A stretch of DNA of 9,156 bases from Ruminococcus sp. (lineage in GTDB: Bacteria > Bacillota_A > Clostridia > Oscillospirales > Ruminococcaceae). Below, in pieces: positions 6,282 to 9,156 of this stretch (positions within the stretch are counted from its first letter, which is position 1; each line of letters begins with the position of its first letter). Below the pieces are notes generated by a model. It saw only the letters and a list, made by a program, of their open reading frames with translations, made no database searches and had not been told where the DNA came from. The stretch covers positions 1 to 9,156 of the forward strand of contig JAFOMV010000105.1 in NCBI GenBank assembly GCA_017418765.1, written 5' to 3'. The translations under genes and the position numbers were made by a program.

Positions 6282-6834
6282 ATATCTCCATTTCAGTAAA
6301 GTACATTCCGCCGAAAAGCCTGTACATTATCTGTTCGAGCCTTTCCTGACTGTCACGGCAGCCCATGATAACATAATTCTTAGCTATGCTGTTCATACCG
6401 CCTGCAATAAAATCCACAAGATACATTCGCTCATCGCCTGTAACACCACGTATAAAATGTTCACAGTCCATAAAGCTTTCATACTGAACATCGTATAGGC
6501 AATGCATCATATCATTTTTAACAAGAAGCTCAAGTATGTGCTTTTTTGAGATTATATATCCGCTGTAGTCTCTGCAAAAATCACGGAATATAGCTGAACG
6601 GCATGGTTTTTGATTTTTTTCAGGCATATAGCAGAACTGGCTTTTCAGTACAAACGCAATGACATTTTCCTTTTTGCCGAATAATGAGTAAAATGTCTGA
6701 CGTGAGACCTGGGCTTTTTTGCATAGTTCACTGATCGAGATATCTTCAAAAGCTTTTTCTTCAAGTATGGAAAGCAGCGCATCTGAGATAAGCTGCTGTG
6801 AAAGAACAGCTGTTTTATTATCACCTGTATACAT
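6280..6834 (-). CDS. TetR/AcrR-family transcriptional repressor
   Basis: 184 residues, a normal TetR length. The N-terminal DNA-binding domain spans about 10-58, with the helix-turn-helix DISISELCKKAQVSRQTFYS at about 31-50 followed by LFGKKENVI, the classic TetR signature. The C-terminal helical domain, 60-184, would bind the inducer and form the dimer. The start at 6834 is chosen because GGAGG lies 7 nt before it; an open frame extends upstream to 6930 but runs through the promoter and operators. The protein has seven cysteines (C38, C68, C78, C87, C112, C124, C159), many for a 184-residue regulator. With a divergent CxxC redox protein next door this hints at thiol or metal sensing, but that is inference. 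It probably represses itself and the divergent genes through the two GACA-AA-TGTC sites. Confidence 0.9.
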   Translation of the reverse strand: MYTGDNKTAVLSQQLISDALLSILEEKAFEDISISELCKKAQVSRQTFYSLFGKKENVIAFVLKSQFCYMPEKNQKPCRSAIFRDFCRDYSGYIISKKHILELLVKNDMMHCLYDVQYESFMDCEHFIRGVTGDERMYLVDFIAGGMNSIAKNYVIMGCRDSQERLEQIMYRLFGGMYFTEMEI

Positions 6835-6874
6835 TGACAAACCTCCCTCTATTGTACAAGTTGTCTTAACTGCC

Positions 6875-6888
6875 TTGACAAATGTCAA
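6875..6888. promoter_or_regulatory. Operator 1 (TetR-type palindrome)
   Basis: TTGACA-AA-TGTCAA is a perfect palindrome of two 6 bp half-sites with a 2 bp centre. Its left half is also the -35 box of the rightward promoter, so a bound dimer would block that promoter. Assignment to the adjacent TetR protein is by proximity. Confidence 0.75.
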
Positions 6889-6903
6889 AGTGTATGCTAT
6901 GAT
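6875..6903 (+). promoter_or_regulatory. Sigma-A promoter of the DUF1858 / YunG-like unit
   Basis: TTGACA (6875-6880), a 17 bp spacer and TATGAT (6898-6903), with TGC just before the -10 giving an extended -10. Transcription should begin near 6910, about 50 bp before the ATG at 6963. Confidence 0.8.
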
Positions 6904-6930
6904 TATATCATGGACTTGGACAAATGTCAA
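6902..6930 (-). promoter_or_regulatory. Consensus sigma-A promoter of the TetR gene
   Basis: On the - strand, TTGACA (6930-6925), a 17 bp spacer and TATAAT (6907-6902) match consensus at all twelve positions. The -10 overlaps the rightward promoter's -10 by 2 bp, so polymerase can occupy only one at a time. The -35 lies in operator 2. Confidence 0.85.
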
Positions 6931-6931
6931 G
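6916..6931. promoter_or_regulatory. Operator 2 (TetR-type palindrome)
   Basis: TTGGACAAATGTCAAG repeats the 10 bp core GACAAATGTC of operator 1, here at 6919-6928 versus 6877-6886. The offset is exactly 42 bp, about four helical turns, placing both dimers on the same DNA face. This copy covers the -35 of the leftward TetR promoter. Confidence 0.7.
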
Positions 6932-6962
6932 TTATTATATGTTTATTACGGAGGTCAAAATT

Positions 6963-7163
6963 ATGGCACAGATAACAAAAACAACTCTTATCGGCGATCT
7001 TCTCCAGATCAATGCAGAAGCAGCTGCTCCTGTTCTTCTTGGTATAGGTATGCACTGTCTCGGATGTCCTGCTTCACAGAATGAAACTATTGAGGAAGCT
7101 GCTGCTGTTCACGGCGTTGATGCCGATGCTCTCGTTGCTGAACTCAACGCAAAGCTTGGCTGA
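6963..7163 (+). CDS. DUF1858 CxxC redox-type small protein
   Basis: 66 residues, full length for this small family, which is also described as the hybrid-cluster-protein-associated redox disulfide domain. The hallmark is GMHCLGCPASQNETIEEA, with the C32-L-G-C35 pair, followed by AVHGVDADALVAELN. Family members occur alone or fused to nitrosative-stress and iron-sulfur repair proteins; the CxxC is thought to be redox active or metal binding. There is no signal peptide, so it acts in the cytoplasm. GGAGG (6950-6954) lies 8 nt before the ATG. It is first in a two-gene unit driven by an operator-embedded promoter and faces a cysteine-rich TetR protein, which fits a redox or nitrosative response. 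No hybrid cluster protein gene is visible in the window. Confidence 0.85.
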   Translation: MAQITKTTLIGDLLQINAEAAAPVLLGIGMHCLGCPASQNETIEEAAAVHGVDADALVAELNAKLG

Positions 7164-7171
7164 GCTGATAT

Positions 7172-7621
7172 ATGAATTACAGATTTTATGGCTGGGAAAC
7201 AGCGGACTGTGTCCCTGTAACAGCTGAGTACACGGGGATCTCAGATCCCCGTTCGCTTTATGATGCACTTTCACATATATGGTGCAGATACACCTGCGCT
7301 CCGAGATTGCGTGAAAGCTGGAGCGAGGAGAACATTACTCTCGGCCAGTGCTCGATAACTGCTTTTCTTGTTCAGGATATTTTCGGCGGTAAAGTATACG
7401 GCATACTTCGCCCGCAGGGAAATTATCATTGTTATAACGTCATCGGGAACAGAGTTTTTGATCTTACCAGTGAACAGTTCGGCGATGAGAAACTAATATA
7501 CGGCGGCGATCCCGAACAGCTTCGGGAAGTGCATTTTGCAAAGGAAGAAAAGCTCCGGAGATATGAATACCTCAGATCAGAATTAAAAAAATACTGTGAT
7601 GATAAGGTATCGTTATCATAG
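7172..7621 (+). CDS. YunG-like protein, possible papain-fold cysteine hydrolase
   Basis: 149 residues resembling the YunG family, small cytoplasmic proteins of unknown function. Visible family features are TLGQCSITAFLVQDIFGGKV, with C60 preceded by Gln, then NYHCYNV with H86, then RVFDLTSEQFG with D97. Cys, His and Asp in that order and spacing suggest a compact papain or transglutaminase-like active site, but catalysis is inferred. No signal peptide or membrane segment is present. It starts 8 bp after the DUF1858 stop with only a weak ribosome site, so translation is probably coupled and both proteins are under the same TetR-type control. The gene ends within a perfect 7 bp hairpin (7599-7619) that lacks a T-run, so it is a poor terminator. 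Confidence 0.75.
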   Translation: MNYRFYGWETADCVPVTAEYTGISDPRSLYDALSHIWCRYTCAPRLRESWSEENITLGQCSITAFLVQDIFGGKVYGILRPQGNYHCYNVIGNRVFDLTSEQFGDEKLIYGGDPEQLREVHFAKEEKLRRYEYLRSELKKYCDDKVSLS

Positions 7622-7647
7622 CGATATACAGGTGTTTCCGGTATATC
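7599..7647 (+). repeat. Two adjacent 7 bp inverted repeats at the end of the YunG-like gene
   Basis: ATGATAA/TTATCAT (7599-7619, 7-nt loop) covers the last codons. GATATAC/GTATATC (7623-7647, 11-nt loop) follows at once. Both stems are perfect but A/T-rich, and neither is followed by a T-run. They may protect the 3' end of the mRNA rather than terminate it. Confidence 0.45.
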
Positions 7648-7783
7648 CAGCCGAACACAGTGCTGTGGTATTTTCATTAGAAGTGCCGCAAAGCAGTATT
7701 TTAAAACAACTAATGGTATTCCTACCCAACCATTATTGCAGGTATTTGAAAGATTATATGTTGCCATTTATCAGAAAACATGA
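7622..7783 (+). pseudogene. Possible degraded coding remnant after the YunG-like gene
   Basis: The YunG frame stays open for 53 codons after its TAG, ending in TGA at 7781-7783. The later part reads like real protein (SAAKQYFKTTNGIPTQPLLQ, then VFERLYVAIYQKT). There is no start codon with a ribosome site. It could be a fragment of an unrelated gene or an old C-terminal extension, or chance. The remaining gap to 7862 holds the GH26 promoter. Confidence 0.25.
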
Positions 7784-7789
7784 TATAAT
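7761..7789 (+). promoter_or_regulatory. Extended -10 sigma-A promoter of the GH26 gene
   Basis: TTGCCA (7761-7766), a 17 bp spacer and TATAAT (7784-7789), with TGA immediately before the -10. Eleven of twelve consensus positions match and the TGn extension is present. The predicted transcript starts near 7796, about 67 nt before the GTG start. No operator-like palindrome overlaps it. Confidence 0.8.
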
Positions 7790-7850
7790 AGACGTAAGGA
7801 ACGGTATATAATCAAGCGTATTATTTTGTATGGATAATTCCTGTGATCAT

Positions 7851-7855
7851 GGAGG
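7851..7855 (+). promoter_or_regulatory. Ribosome binding site that decides the GH26 start
   Basis: GGAGG lies 7 nt before GTG at 7863. The alternative in-frame ATG at 7830 has no purine-rich site upstream, and this GGAGG would fall inside its coding sequence as Gly codons. Confidence 0.75.
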
Positions 7856-7862
7856 TGGAGCT

Positions 7863-8909
7863 GTGGATAATACTATTTTTACACCATGTGAAAGAATACC
7901 TGATCAAGCATATCAGATAAGCAGTCAGCTATGCGATGGCAATGCAACGAAAGAGACAAAGGCACTTTTCGCTTACTTGTGCGATGTGTACGGAAAACAG
8001 ATCATTTCCGGTCAGGTAGCAGATGATGGTCTTGATAGCGATGAGTTTAAGGCTATATATGAAGTTACAGGAAAAAAGCCTGCAATTCTCGGACTTGACA
8101 TGATGGATTATACTTCATCAAGAATTGCTTTTGGCGCAAAGAAGTCTGATGCTGTTGAGCGTGCGATAGATTTTCATAAGGAAAACGGTATAGTTACTTT
8201 CTGCTGGCATTGGAATGCTCCATGTAAGTATATCAAATGCGGCGTTGATAAAGAAAAAGGCCATCCATGCTGGTGGGGAGGTTTCTATACAAAAAACAGT
8301 ACCTTTGATATCGGAGATGTCATGAACGGGATCGATACTGAAGGAAAAGAACTCATTGACAATGATATAGCTGAAATCGCCGAGCAGCTCCTTCGCTTGC
8401 AGGCAGCTGGTGTTCCTATTCTCTGGAGGCCGCTTCACGAAGCATCAGGAGGATGGTTCTGGTGGGGAGCAAATGGCGCAGAGCCATACATCAAGCTCTA
8501 TAAGCATCTCTATGATCAGCTTACAAATAAGTATGGCTGTCATAATCTGATATGGGTATGGAATGGGCAGTCACCCGAATGGTATCCCGGTGATGAGTAT
8601 GTCGATATAATAGGGGAAGATATATATCTTGATAAACATTCCCGTTCGGCAAGCGCTGAGAAGTTTTACGAGATATTCCAATACTCAGGCGGAAAGAAAA
8701 TGATCGCTCTCACTGAGAATGGTATCGTTTTTGATATCGATAACGTTATTTCGGCCGGTACAATGTGGGCATGGTTCAACACGTGGAATTATGAATTCAT
8801 TACTAAAAACGGCAGATTTTCGGACGAATTCACCGAAGCGGAGATACTGAAAAAAACATATCAGAGCGAATACGTTATAACTCTGGATAAGCTTCCTGAA
8901 TGGCGATAG
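7863..8909 (+). CDS. Intracellular GH26 endo-beta-1,4-mannanase-like enzyme
   Basis: 348 residues from the preferred GTG start. The family is glycoside hydrolase 26, (beta/alpha)8 enzymes that mostly cleave beta-1,4-mannan internally. Visible landmarks are KPAILGLDMMDYTSS, the aromatic VTFCWHWNAP, then WRPLHEASGGWFWWG with H192 and E193 as acid/base, IWVWNGQSPEWYPGD, and ALTENGIV with E285 as nucleophile. Both catalytic glutamates are present and the domain looks complete. There is no signal peptide, dockerin or carbohydrate-binding module from either possible start, so it should act in the cytoplasm, presumably on imported manno-oligosaccharides. It has its own promoter and terminator, so it is a single-gene unit. 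Fine specificity within GH26 cannot be settled from the sequence alone. Confidence 0.9.
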   Translation: MDNTIFTPCERIPDQAYQISSQLCDGNATKETKALFAYLCDVYGKQIISGQVADDGLDSDEFKAIYEVTGKKPAILGLDMMDYTSSRIAFGAKKSDAVERAIDFHKENGIVTFCWHWNAPCKYIKCGVDKEKGHPCWWGGFYTKNSTFDIGDVMNGIDTEGKELIDNDIAEIAEQLLRLQAAGVPILWRPLHEASGGWFWWGANGAEPYIKLYKHLYDQLTNKYGCHNLIWVWNGQSPEWYPGDEYVDIIGEDIYLDKHSRSASAEKFYEIFQYSGGKKMIALTENGIVFDIDNVISAGTMWAWFNTWNYEFITKNGRFSDEFTEAEILKKTYQSEYVITLDKLPEWR

Positions 8910-8985
8910 CGTTTCGGATGGACTTTTTAGAATTAATTCAGGGTTATTTGTAAGATTTTGCCTGAGATGATAATACATGAAAAAT

Positions 8986-9023
8986 GGCAATGTGCTTCAT
9001 TAGGAGACATTGCCTTTACTTTT
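8986..9023 (+). terminator. Intrinsic terminator after the GH26 gene
   Basis: GGCAATGT (8986-8993) pairs with ACATTGCC (9007-9014). Inside it, CTTC (8995-8998) pairs with GGAG (9003-9006, one G-U pair) around the loop ATTA, with one bulged G. The tail TTTACTTTTA follows, and an A-rich run precedes the stem. Confidence 0.8.
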
Positions 9024-9092
9024 ATGCAAGGTACGAGGAAGTGAAGCAAAGCGGCTGAAAGCTGACATGCGTAAAGCAGAGTATATTAGGTA

Positions 9093-9121
9093 TTGACAAA
9101 TTACATACAGTATGGTACAAT
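9093..9121 (+). promoter_or_regulatory. Strong sigma-A promoter pointing out of the window
   Basis: TTGACA (9093-9098), a 17 bp spacer and TACAAT (9116-9121), with TGG just before the -10. It lies after the GH26 terminator and no start codon with a usable frame follows before 9156. It therefore drives a gene or RNA beyond the window. The 70 bp between terminator and promoter show no other clear feature. Confidence 0.75.
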
Positions 9122-9156
9122 GAATGAGTAATCTGTCTAATATAACAGTTTATCAA

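Noticed and set aside
6835..6930. Upstream extension of the TetR frame
   Set aside because: It would place both operators and the TATAAT box inside the coding region; the start at 6834 has a proper GGAGG.
7432..7767. Minus strand open frame of 111 codons over the YunG-like gene end
   Set aside because: It overlaps a well-supported gene antisense and lacks a ribosome site; its N-terminal part overlaps the GH26 promoter.
7596..7811. Plus strand open frame of 71 codons starting near the YunG-like stop
   Set aside because: No ribosome site precedes the start, it crosses the strong GH26 promoter, and its composition is not convincing as protein.
7830..7862. ATG start for the GH26 gene
   Set aside because: No purine-rich ribosome site precedes it, whereas GTG at 7863 has GGAGG at ideal spacing. 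The ATG cannot be fully excluded.
1..9156. tRNA, rRNA, insertion sequence, integrase site or CRISPR array
   Set aside because: None was found by reading either strand: no tRNA-like cloverleaf, no transposase motif and no terminal inverted repeats with target duplications.

Overview
This 9.2 kb stretch looks like chromosome from a fibre-degrading Firmicute of the Ruminococcus type (R. albus / R. flavefaciens relatives). The main evidence is a type I dockerin on a secreted glycosidase, an intracellular GH26 mannanase-like enzyme, moderate-to-low G+C, strong GGAGG ribosome binding sites, and consensus sigma-A promoters. The organism call is an inference; no rRNA or other marker gene is present.

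Left part (1-1559): the 3' end of an unidentified gene is followed 23 bp later by a secreted, dockerin-bearing GH3 beta-N-acetylhexosaminidase-like enzyme. Its gene converges on the next module and shares a compact hairpin terminator with it.

Centre (1567-6273): two ECF sigma factor / transmembrane anti-sigma modules sit back to back and diverge from a 237 bp intergenic region. Each pair has a small ECF sigma (both 186 aa from the preferred starts). Each sigma is followed by a single-pass membrane protein with a short cytoplasmic N-terminus, a Ser/Thr/Ala/Gln-rich extracellular stalk and a C-terminal outer domain that I do not recognise. Downstream of the right-hand module is a secreted surface protein with an N-terminal signal peptide, an Ala/Thr-rich stalk, a lipocalin-like beta domain and an SPKTG sorting signal. 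It is followed by three consecutive stem-loops, the last a strong terminator. The region reads as a cell-surface sensing block.

Right part (6280-7621): a TetR-family repressor diverges from a two-gene unit made of a 66-aa DUF1858 CxxC protein and a YunG-like protein with a papain-type Cys/His/Asp set. The intergenic region has two sigma-A promoters whose -10 boxes overlap. Each -35 box lies inside a copy of the palindrome core GACA-AA-TGTC, and the two copies are exactly 42 bp apart. This is the clearest regulatory circuit in the window.

Far right (7622-9156): a leaderless (no signal peptide) GH26 beta-mannanase-like enzyme has its own near-perfect extended -10 promoter and most likely a GTG start. 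It ends in a strong terminator. A further consensus promoter then points out of the window.
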